Source: Rhizoclosmatium globosum (Eukaryota > Chytridiomycota > Chytridiomycetes > Chytridiales > Chytriomycetaceae). From it: 64,000 nucleotides of DNA. The stretch is from the NCBI GenBank assembly GCA_002104985.1, contig MCGO01000016.1:62001-126000 (forward strand). The letters are read 5' to 3'. Shown one piece after another: positions 33,201-43,742 of the stretch. How positions within the stretch are numbered: position 1 is the stretch's first letter; each line of letters opens with the position of its first letter. Under the pieces are notes generated by a model. It worked only from the letters and a program-made list of their open reading frames with translations, made no database searches and was not told the origin of the DNA. Made by a program: the position numbers and the translations under genes.

Positions 33201-36090
33201 TACTGCTTATCATGCAAGAACTTTTGCAACGCCTTGGAGCGAGTGTGTAGATAATGATCCTCGGCAATTCTAAATAATGATTAGGCGCGCCTCACGACTC
33301 CTCCTTTTACATACTTCTTAAGAAACTGTGCAAAAAGTATACGACACGTCTCGTTAAACTCAGGTGACTTGCTGAACTTGACTGCGTCTTCCAGTGGCAA
33401 ATTTGGAAAATCTCGATTAGGAAACTCGTGCGACAAATCATTCCGGAACGCCTCAAAGTCTCTGTAAGACCTTCGAACATTGCCCTTGTCGTCAAAATTC
33501 GGAATTTTTGACTATGTTAAAGGGGTAAGAACAAACAAGCGTCGGTTATTCTGAAAACTCACGATTGAGGTGATCTCATAGTCAACGTAGCTTTCTACAC
33601 CGTCGTACTGTATTTGCGGTCTCAAAACGTCAACCTCCAATGCCGTGTATTTAACATGGTCGACATTGAGATGCGTAGGTAGTTTTTCGGCTGGAACATA
33701 CGTTGCTTCTTGGAAAAACTTTCGCAGGGCCTTGGCTCGGGTATGAAGATAGTCATCGTCGGCAATACTGTTTTGAGGTCAGCTTCTCTAAACAGTAATT
33801 TCACTCACTCTTTCAAAAACTTTGAGAACAGTACTCGACGCTTCTCAATGACTTCTTTATCTTTACTGAACTGGACAGTCGTCGCTGGTGGAAGTTCAGG
33901 AAAGTCACGACCAGGAAATTCATGTGTAAGGTCATTTCGAAAAGCTGCAAAGTCTTTGTAGCGACGTCGAACGTCACCTTTTGCATCAAAGCCAGGTATA
34001 TTGGCCTATTGAATGTCCAACAGTCAGTGAAAGGTATTCAAAGTAAGCTGGTGCATACCGTCGAAACGACTTCATATTCAACGTAATGGTCATGGCTATC
34101 CAAATGATCGCGTGGATTCACAACGTCAACCGTTAACGACGTCACTTTCGTGTCGAGCTGCTTAGATTGATCCAAGTTTGAGGTTGATCGAGGAATAGGA
34201 GACTTTGAAGCGTCGCGTTGAGGTTTTGTTGACGAAGGAGGGCGCTCTGGGCCGGCTCCATACTTATCATACAAGCTGGAGATACTTGGAATATTCGAGA
34301 TACTTTTCAAATCTCCTGAAGCCAATTTTGAAGTTGAAGATAGGCCATCCTTGAGAGCTGTAGGTTTCACGTTTGGCTCGTTCGTGGCTACTACTGATTC
34401 AACGGTAGTAGCTGGTCGAGCACCACCGTCTTTCTTTGTTGAAGGTTGAATCGAGCTGAAGTCGGACACTTTGCTCGATTCGTCTGTCGCAACATCAGAT
34501 GTTACAGTTGGTTTTTTTACCGTGGCTTCTGGTTTTCGGCGCGTCCAATCCAGGGAGAGCAAGAGACGAAAGTCCATCTTCATCCTCAAAGTCACTAATA
34601 ATATCACCCTCATCGTCAGTCTGTGATTTTATCTCCTTCCTTTTGCTTCTGTCTATATCACTACTGTCCACATCAGATTCATTGTCAGAAAGTCTGTTTA
34701 AAACTCGTGAAATAGGATCCGCGTCGTTTTTCACGTTGAGAGAGGTAGCTGGTTTGATGAAGGGAGAAACAGGGTCTTCTGAAATAGAGGGGTCTGAATC
34801 AGAGTCAATCTTCTTGATAGATTCTACTTTTGGTTCAATCACGGACGTTCCTCTTTGGTTTTTCGAGCGAGACGCGTTCAGTTCTTGTATGCTACTGCTA
34901 TCACTATTTAATTCTGCTGCAAACGGCTTCAGTTTTGGTTTAACCATTCCTTCATCCATAGAGTCAATAACAGACTCGTTTCGCTGATATCGAGAGTTAA
35001 GGGCCAGCTGCGATTGGCTATTGAATGACGTTACTTCGTCTTTGGTTGGTGCTTTGGTCTCGACATTTCGTTTCGTGTCTTTTTTGATGGGAGTGAAGAA
35101 ATTGTCATCGTCATCATCATCTTCGTCATCATCAAGGTCAACTTCCAAGACATCACTCTTATCGGATTTGTCTGTAAGTATTTCATGAGAGAGAGAACTT
35201 GATATTTTCGGATTTGTTGAGAGTTTTGAAGCTCCAGGCCCTTTAATTCCACCTAGAGACGATGGTGCTAGAAAAGATGGTTTTTCAGACGCGGTTGGTT
35301 TTAGAGGACCGCCAAGGGGTGCAATAGAATCAATGGGTTTCAAAGCGCCAAGAGGTTGGAGGGGAGTCAAAGTTTTCGAGGAGATAGAGGCAGGGACGGC
35401 GGTTTGGAGCTCAGGTATTTGGGTTTTCAAAATTGCACTCTGCGGTCGTGGAGACTTTGACTGGGTGGGTCAAGGTTAGTGATATTCACACATATCATAT
35501 TATGATCCATACAGATTCACGCGAGCTTCGAGCAGTCTTTGATTCTTTCGATTCGGCTTCCTTCTGCTTTCCTGTTGACTTCTTCTGGTTGGGTTTTAGT
35601 TGTCAAATCAAGAAAATACCAACCAACCTCAGCCCCACCCTCCGCCTTCTTTTTCTCTCGTTCATAAAGCTGTCTGTAATGTTCGTCACAAGGGTGATCC
35701 CAGATACTCTCTCCAGTCTTAAAGTTGAAGTAGTAGATGTTTCCTTCGTCAGATTGGCTGTCAAACAAAAGACCACTTTAGCTCAAACCAAATAGAGAAG
35801 TTAAGGTACCATGGTTTCCAGTCTGCCGGAAGAGGGGCTTTCAATGATTCGCGCGCAATCCAGAATAAATGCTTGTCATGTTCTTCATCCATACCAAGAA
35901 AGCGCGCATACTCAAGAACCTCTATTAAGTGAAGTTGATCAACACGAAAGATTTGACAGATTGGTTATCGAAAGATGATCACCATCATCGTCAGTGGGTT
36001 CATAGTTTTCGTCGAACCTGACATCAAATTACAACCAGCTGCTCCAAAAAGAACTTACTCTTCTTCGAGCACAATTTGCTGTCCAGACAT
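30267..36090 (-). CDS. CEP164: CEP164-like centriolar distal-appendage protein with WW domain, two PX domains and coiled coil
   Basis: Start at 36090: [11 protein letters not shown], then a short intron (gtaagt..tcag) and [11 protein letters not shown]. The N-terminus matches CEP164: [12 protein letters not shown], then [10 protein letters not shown], and the WW motif with [20 protein letters not shown] (about 35740-35680). A long Asp/Ser-rich disordered region follows (35.4-34.2 kb). Next are two PX domains: PX1 about 34145-33710 with [11 protein letters not shown], and PX2 about 33640-33215 with [11 protein letters not shown]. Each also carries R-x-LF-x-FLKxIAxDxYLHTR. A coiled coil of over 500 residues fills 32.8-31.5 kb, and the tail contains [12 protein letters not shown]164 docks centrioles to membrane and starts cilium/flagellum assembly, fitting zoospores. 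PX domains are not part of known animal CEP164. Many short introns (for example about 35770-35815, 33745-33810) are present. Confidence 0.85.
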
Positions 36091-36476
36091 ATTCGAAGAA
36101 AGTTGTGCGAAGGCGCAAGTACCTTATGAAAGCGATCAAGAGTGTTTGTTTTGTCAAACAAACTAAGACAATTTCAACATCGACTTCATCTTTGATTTCT
36201 GCCGTTTAATTCCATCAAAAGAAAACAGCTTTGGATCCTGGACAGATTCATGATTGATCTGCCTCTGCGCCAGTGCCTTTTCATTTTTTCGTCTGTCCGA
36301 ATGCTGTGTGGCGACTCACTCTGCAGCACAGGCGTTTGAAGAAGACGCAAGAGACCCTCCAAATGGGAAAGCGCCCTTGATGTAGAACATTGAACGCCGC
36401 CACTCAAACCTTCGAAGGACAGTTGCCACGAGGACTCAGACTTGTTCGTTTCAGACTCAACAATTCTCATTCGCAG
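36091..36476. other. Region between CEP164-like gene and the 142-bp array
   Basis: Must contain the CEP164-like promoter. If the array is a gene, its first exon and promoter should also be here. The bases just before the first unit (ctcattcgcag, ending at 36476) already form a 3' splice acceptor that differs from the repeat, but I could not identify an in-frame ATG exon that joins to it. Confidence 0.35.
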
Positions 36477-39400
36477 CACTGACGTCTCCTGGCACCTACT
36501 ACAATCGAATCAATGCGTGGAATCTAGTGGATTGGGAATAGTCGCTGGAGACGTCGTTGCTGCGTATGGGTTTGATTCTTGGCTTGGACGCGACTCAATT
36601 ACTAACTCTTACTCGCAGCACTGACGTCTCCTACCACCTACTACAATCGAATCAATGCGTGGAATCTAGTGGAGTGGGAATAGTCGCTGGAGACGTCGTT
36701 GCTGCGTGTGGGTTTGATTGTTGGCTTGGACGCGACTCAATTACTAACTCTTACTCGCAGCACTGACGTCTCCTACCACCTACTACAATCGAATCAATGC
36801 GTGGAATCTAGTGGATTGGGAATAGTCGCCGGAGACGTCGTTGCTGCGTGTGGGTTTGATTGTTGGCTTGGACGCGACTCAATTACTAACTCTTACTCGC
36901 AGCACTGACGTCTCATACCACCTACTACAATCGAATCAATGCGTGGAATCTAGTGGAGTGGGAATAGTCGCCGGAGACGTCGTTGCTCCGTGTGGGTTTA
37001 ATTCTTGTCTTGGACGCGACTCAATTACTAACTCTTACTCGCAGCACTGACGTCTCATACCACCTACTACAATCGAATCAATGCGTGGAATCTAGTGGAG
37101 TGGGAATAGTCGCCGGAGACGTCGTTGCTGCGTGTGGGTTTGATTGTTGGCTTGGACGCGACTCAATTACTAACTCTTACTCGCAGCACTGACGTCTCCT
37201 ACCACCTACTACAATCGAATCAATGCGTGGAATCTAGTGGAGTGGGAATAGTCGCTGGAGACGTCGTTGCTGCGTGTGGGTTTGATTGTTGGCTTGGACG
37301 CGACTCAATTACTAACTCTTACTCGCAGCACTGACGTCTCATACCACCTACTACAATCGAATCAATGCGTGGAATCTAGTGGATTGGGAATAGTCGCCGG
37401 AGACGTCGTTGCTGCCGTGTGGGTTTAATTCTTGTCTTGGACGCGACTCAATTACTAACTCTTACTCGCAGCACTGACGTCTCATACCACCTACTACAAT
37501 CGAATCAATGCGTGGAATCTAGTGGAGTGGGAATAGTCGCCGGAGACGTCGTTGCTGCGTGTGGGTTTGATTGTTGGCTTGGACGCGACTCAATTACTAA
37601 CTCTTACTCGCAGCACTGACGTCTCCTACCACCTACTACAATCGAATCAATGCGTGGAATCTAGTGGAGTGGGAATAGTCGCTGGAGACGTCGTTGCTGC
37701 GTGTGGGTTTGATTGTTGGCTTGGACGCGACTCAATTACTAACTCTTACTCGCAGCACTGACGTCTCCTACCACCTACTACAATCGAATCAATGCGTGGA
37801 ATCTAGTGGAGTGGGAATAGTCGCTGTAGACGTCGTTGCTGCGTGTGGGTTTGATTCATGGCTTGGACGCGACTCAATTACTAACTCTTACTCGCAGCAC
37901 TGACGTCTCCTACCACCTACTACAATCGAATCAATGCGTGGAATCTAGTGGAGTGGGAATAGTCGCCGGAGACGTCGTTGCTGCGTGTGGGTTTATTCTT
38001 GTCTTGGACACGACTCAATTACTAACTCTTACTCGCAGCACTGACGTCTCCTACCACCTACTACAATCGAATCAATGCGTGGAATCTAGTGGAGTGGGAA
38101 TAGTCGCCGGAGACGTCGTTGCTGCGTGTGGGTTTGATTGTTGGCTTGGACGCGACTCAATTACTAACTCTTACTCGCAGCACTGACGTCTCCTACCACC
38201 TACTACAATCGAATCAATGCGTGGAATCTAGTGGAGTGGGAATAGTCGCTGTAGACGTCGTTGCTGCGTGTGGGTTTGATTCATTGGCTTGGACGCGACT
38301 CAATTACTAACTCTTACTCGCAGCACTGACGTCTCCTACCACCTACTACAATCGAATCAATGCGTGGAATCTAGTGGAGTGGGAATAGTCGCTGGAGACG
38401 TCGTTGCTGCGTGTGGGTTTGATTGTTGGCTTGGACGCGACTCAATTACTAACTCTTACTCGCAGCACTGACGTCTCCTACCACCTACTACAATCGAATC
38501 AATGCGTGGAATCTAGTGGAGTGGGAATAGTCGCCGGAGACGTCGTTGCTGCGTGTGGGTTTGATTGTTGGCTTGGACGCGACTCAATTACTAACTCTTA
38601 CTCGCAGCACTGACGTCTCCTACCACCTACTACAATCGAATCAATGCGTGGAATCTAGTGGATGGGAATAGTCGCCGGAGACGTCGTTGCTGCGTGTGGG
38701 TTTAATTCTTGTCTTGGACGCGACTCAATTACTAACTCTTACTCGCAGCACTGACGTCTCCTACCACCTACTACAATCGAATCAATGCGTGGAATCTAGT
38801 GGAGTGGGAATAGTCGCCGGAGACGTCGTTGCTGCGTGTGGGTTTATTCTTGTCTTGGACGCGACTCAATTACTAACTCTTACTCGCAGCACTGACGTCT
38901 CCTACCACCTACTACAATCGAATCAATGCGTGGAATCTAGTGGAGTGGGAATAGTCGCCGGAGACGTCGTTGCTGCGTGTGGGTTTGATTGTTGGCTTGG
39001 ACGCGACTCAATTACTAACTCTTACTCGCAGCACTGACGTCTCCTACCACCTACTACAATCGAATCAATGCGTGGAATCTAGTGGAGTGGGAATAGTCGC
39101 TGGAGACGTCGTTGCTGCGTGTGGGTTTGATTCATGGCTTGGACGCGACTCAATTACTAACTCTTACTCGCAGCACTGACGTCTCCTACCACCTACTACA
39201 ATCGAATCAATGCGTGGAATCTAGTGGATGGGAATAGTCGCTGGAGACGTCGTTGCTGCGTGTGGGTTTGATTGTTGGCTTGGACGCGACTCAATTACTA
39301 ACTCTTACTCGCAGCACTGACGTCTCCTACCACCTACTACAATCGAATCAATGCGTGGAATCTAGTGGAGTGGGAATAGTCGCCGGAGACGTCGTTGCTG

Positions 39401-42400
39401 CGTGTGGGTTTGATTGTTGGCTTGGACGCGACTCAATTACTAACTCTTACTCGCAGCACTGACGTCTCCTACCACCTACTACAATCGAATCAATGCGTGG
39501 AATCTAGTGGAGTGGGAATAGTCGCCGGAGACGTCGTTGCTGCGTGTGGGTTTAATTCTTGTCTTGGACGCGACTCAATTACTAACTCTTACTCGCAGCA
39601 CTGACGTCTCCTACCACCTACTACAATCGAATCAATGCGTGGAATCTAGTGGATGGGAATAGTCGCCGGAGACGTCGTTGCTGCGTGTGGGTTTGATTGT
39701 TGGCTTGGACGCGACTCAATTACTAACTCTTACTCGCAGCACTGACGTCTCCTACCACCTACTACAATCGAATCAATGCGTGGAATCTAGTGGAGTGGGA
39801 ATAGTCGCCGGAGACGTCGTTGCTGCGTGTGGGTTTGATTGTTGGCTTGGACGCGACTCAATTACTAACTCTTACTCGCAGCACTGACGTCTCCTACCAC
39901 CTACTACAATCGAATCAATGCGTGGAATCTAGTGGAGTGGGAATAGTCGCGGAGACGTCGTTGCTGCGTGTGGGTTTGATTCTTGGCTTGGACGCGACTC
40001 AATTACTAACTCTTACTCGCAGCACTGACGTCTCCTACACCTACTACAATCGAATCAATGCGTGGAATCTAGTGGAGTGGGAATAGTCGCTGGAGACGTC
40101 GTTGCTGCGTGTGGGTTTGATTCTTGGCTTGGACGCGACTCAATTACTAACTCTTACTCGCAGCACTGACGTCTCCTACCACCTACTACAATCGAATCAA
40201 TGCGTGGAATCTAGTGGAGTGGGAATAGTCGCTGGAGACGTCGTTGCTGCGTGTGGGTTTATTCATGGCTTGGACGCGACTCAATTACTAACTCTTACTC
40301 GCAGCACTGACGTCTCCTACCACCTACTACAATCGAATCAATGCGTGGAATCTAGTGGAGTGGGAATAGTCGCTGGAGACGTCGTTGCTGCGTGTGGGTT
40401 TGATTCATGGCTTGGACGCGACTCAATTACTAACTCTTACTCGCAGCACTGACGTCTCCTACCACCTACTACAATCGAATCAATGCGTGGAATCTAGTGG
40501 AGTGGAAAGTCGCTGGAGACGTCGTTGCTGCGTGTGGGTTTATTCTTGGCTTGGACGCGACTCAATTACTAACTCTTACTCGCAGCACTGACGTCTCCTA
40601 CCACCTACTACAATCGAATCAATGCGTGGAATCTAGTGGAGTGGGAATAGTCGCTGGAGACGTCGTTGCTGCGTGTGGGTTTGATTCAGGCTTGGACGCG
40701 ACTCAATTACTAACTCTTAATCACAGCACTGACGTCTCCTACCACCTACTACAATCGAATCAATGCGTGGAATCTAGTGGATTGGGAATAGTCGCTGGAG
40801 ACGTCGTTGCTGCGTGTGGGTTTATTCTTGGCTTGGACGCGACTCAATTACTAACTCTTACTCGCAGCACTGACGTCTCCTACCACCTACTACAATCGAA
40901 TCAATGCGTGGAATCTAGTGGAGTGGGAATAGTCGCCGGAGACGTCGTTGCTGCGTGTGGGTTTGATTGTTGGCTTGGACGCGACTCAATTACTAACTCT
41001 TACTCGCAGCACTGACGTCTCCTACCACCTACTACAATCGAATCAATGCGTGGAATCTAGTGGAGTGGGAATAGTCGCCGGAGACGTCGTTGCTGCGTGT
41101 GGGTTTGATTGTTGGCTTGGACGCGACTCAATTACTAACTCTTACTCGCAGCACTGACGTCTCCTACCACCTACTACAATCGAATCAATGCGTGGAATCT
41201 AGTGGAGTGGGAATAGTCGCCGGAGACGTCGTTGCTGCGTGTGGGTTTGATTGTTGGCTTGGACGCGACTCAATTACTAACTCTTACTCGCAGCACTACG
41301 TCTCCTACCACCTACTACAATCGAATCAATGCGTGGAATCTAGTGGATGGGAATAGTCGCTGTAGACGTCGTTGCTGCGTGTGGGTTTGATTCTTGCTTG
41401 AACGCGACTCAATTACTAACTCTTACTCGCAGCACTGACGTCTCCTACCACCTACTACAATCGAATCAATGCGTGGAATCTAGTGGAGTGGGAATAGTCG
41501 CCGGAGACGTCGTTGCTGCGTGTGGGTTTGATTGTTGGCTTGGACGCGACTCAATTACTAACTCTTACTCGCAGCACTGACGTCTCCTACCACCTACTAC
41601 AATCGAATCAATGCGTGGAATCTAGTGGAGTGGGAATAGTCGCTGTAGACGTCGTTGCTGCGTGTGGGTTTGATTCTTGGCTTGGACGCGACTCAATTAC
41701 TAACTCTTACTCGCAGCACTGACGTCTCCTACCACCTACTACAATCGAATCAATGCATGGAATCTAGTGGATTGGGAATAGTCGCTGGAGACGTCGTTGC
41801 TGCGTGTGGGTTTAATTCTTGGCTTGGACGCGACTCAATTACTAACTCTTACTCGCAGCACTGACGTCTCCTACCACCTACTACAATCGAATCAATGCAT
41901 GGAATCTAGTGGATTGGGAATAGTCGCTGGAGACGTCGTTGCTGCGTGTGGGTTTAATTCTTGGCTTGGACGCGACTCAATTACTAACTCTTACTCGCAG
42001 CACTGACGTCTCCTACCACCTACTACAATCGAATCAATGCATGGAATCTAGTGGATTGGGAATAGTCGCTGGAGACGTCGTTGCTGCGTATGGGTTTGAT
42101 TCTTGGCTTGGACGCGACTCAATTACTAACTCTTACTCGCAGCACTAACGTCTCCTACCACCTACTACAATCGAATCAATGCGTGGAATCTAGTGGATTG
42201 GTGTAGTCGCTGTAGACGTCGTTGCTGCGTGTGGGTTTGATTCTTGCTTGGACGCGACTCAATTACTAACTCTTACTCGCAGCACTACGTCTCCTACCAC
42301 CTACTACAATCGAATCAATGCATGGAATCTAGTGGATTGGGAATAGTCGCTGGAGACGTCGTTGCTGCGTGTGGGTTTGATTGTTGGCTTGGACGCGACT

Positions 42401-42606
42401 CAATTACTTAACTCTTACTCGCAGCACTGACGTCTCCTACCACCTACTACAATCGAATCAATGCGTGGAATCTAGTGGATTGGGAATAGTCGCTGGAGAC
42501 GTCGTTGCTGCGTGTGGGTTTGATTGTTGGCTTGGACGCGACTCAATTACTAACTCTTACTCACAGTACTGACGTCTACTTTCACTATGTTATACAATTG
42601 AATTGA
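36477..42606 (+). repeat. Tandem array of about 43 copies of a 142-bp unit
   Basis: Copies recur every 142 bases from 36477, and the last full copy is followed by a diverged partial one to 42606. Each unit has two parts. The first (87 bases) starts cactgacgtctcctaccacc and ends gacgtcgttgctgc. The second (55 bases) starts gtgtgggttt and ends with ttactaactcttactcgcag. Units are over 95% alike by eye. Differences sit mostly in the middle of the 55-base part (gattgttggc, aattcttgtc or gattcatggc) and at a few sites of the 87-base part (ggagtggg or ggattggg; gccgg, gctgg or gctgtag). A few units have 1-base gains or losses (near 37413, 38663, 39230, 39947, 40035, 40504, 41297, 42287). Interior units are the most uniform, as expected from unequal exchange. 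Confidence 0.97.
36477..42606 (+). CDS. Candidate multi-exon gene encoding 29-residue tandem repeats (array as exon-intron modules)
   Basis: Inference. Treating each 55-base part as an intron (5' GTATGG in the first unit, GTGTGG in most others; branch site TACTAAC 15-16 bases before the CAG acceptor) leaves 87-base exons, 29 codons each. The frame is therefore kept through every splice. Only one of three frames is open: it reads TDVSYHLLQSNQCVESSG then VGIVAGDVVAA per exon; the other two have TGA or TAG in every unit. The final partial exon (42567 on) stays in this frame for 12 codons and ends in TGA at 42604-42606. If real, it encodes about 1,250 residues of repeats with one Cys each. No start exon is found, and units with 1-base changes break the frame, so a non-coding satellite remains possible. 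Confidence 0.4.
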
Positions 42607-42847
42607 ATTTTGAATGATTGTTGATTTTCTATGTCTTCTCTCTATTTGAAAATCAGAGTTGCTTAAGTTTTCGTGGAGGGGTTGCGATTGTTTACTTTTC
42701 TTTCGTGCGAAATTTGAGCATCCTTCCCAACATCTGCACGAAGATTTAACAGAGAAGAGTCATGCAGGTATATTTAGCTTTTTGAAGTTCGAAGCTTATC
42801 AGGAAGAACTAGTACTTAATGCTGGAACGGCGTCTGGTGACTCTGAT

Positions 42848-43667
42848 ATGGAATTGATAGAGGCACTTCGGGCCCAGATTCAAGGCCTTCGAACGGATAA
42901 CAAGGGCCTTGTCGCGGAGAATAATCTTCTGCTCAAACGTCTTGCGGTATTCGAAAACAATATGGGGAAGACCGATGTTGATGACGACGAAGACGGGGAT
43001 GACTTTGTGAATCGTTTTGGCTTGAAACCCGCAAACCCCTTCCTCCAAAACAATATCCGCCGGGAACAGTGAACATGGCAGCTATCTTCCCTGCATCTTT
43101 TCGCGAAGCATCCTTGCCAGCAGACGAAAATCAATTTGGACACGAGGAGTCAGACAGCCCGATTCACAGTGCGATCTCTGGGGGTGGTGGCAAAGAAGAT
43201 GACTCTGAAGACGACGCTGGAGATGTTGGAAACGTTGAATCTGCTGGTGCTTTGAAGAAGAAACTGGAGTTTTAAGAAAGCCGTGACTTGACAAGTGAGA
43301 CGGAAGAAACCGAACGGAGCAGGTAGCCGGAAATTCAGAGTATCGGCTTTATCAATTGGTGGTCGATGGTCGCAAGGGTGTGTACTTTGTTGTGTATGAC
43401 GTACAGTCAAGGTTGTGGTGTATTCCAACCAGGGATCTGTATCGATGTGTGAACAGGGACACCTTGACACTCTCCGTTCGGAACTGCTTGACCAAACGTA
43501 CCATTTCTCCCAGCATGCGTTTGTTTTATAACAAGCATGCAGTGCCTACCCTTTCGGCTGGAACTGTGGACTTCTATGTCTACGATTCGGCGTTGAAGGA
43601 AGTGTTGAAAAACATTGGTACCTCAACTTTGGCAGAGATGGAAGCCCTCGTCAAGTGTGTGAAATGA
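42848..43667 (+). CDS. Unknown protein with coiled coil and acidic linker
   Basis: Three consecutive open pieces form one likely gene. The first (from the ATG at 42848) is a short coiled coil, MELIEALRAQIQGLRTDN.., with a DDDEDGDD acidic patch. The second (43030-43275) is acidic and Ser/Gly-rich (GGGGKEDDSEDDAGD). The third (about 43340-43667) looks globular: YRLYQLVVDGRKGVYFVVYD, DLYRCVNRDTLTL, FYVYDSALKEVLKN. Frame joins near 43070 and 43280-43330 need introns or base corrections. An upstream exon (42659-42830) is possible. I do not recognise the family. Confidence 0.5.
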
Positions 43668-43742
43668 GAGCTACGAATAAAATTATATGTTTCAATTGAA
43701 GATAAGCTTTTCAGAATAGAATTGAGGATCAATTTATATAGC

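Noticed and set aside
36557..42572. Many separate small genes of 60-116 codons in the array
   Set aside because: These unspliced frames run from exon into the proposed intron and all end in the same place; they are by-products of one repeat unit.
36477..42606. CRISPR array or bacterial repeat
   Set aside because: The units are contiguous without unique spacers, are 142 bases long, and the surroundings are intron-rich eukaryotic genes.
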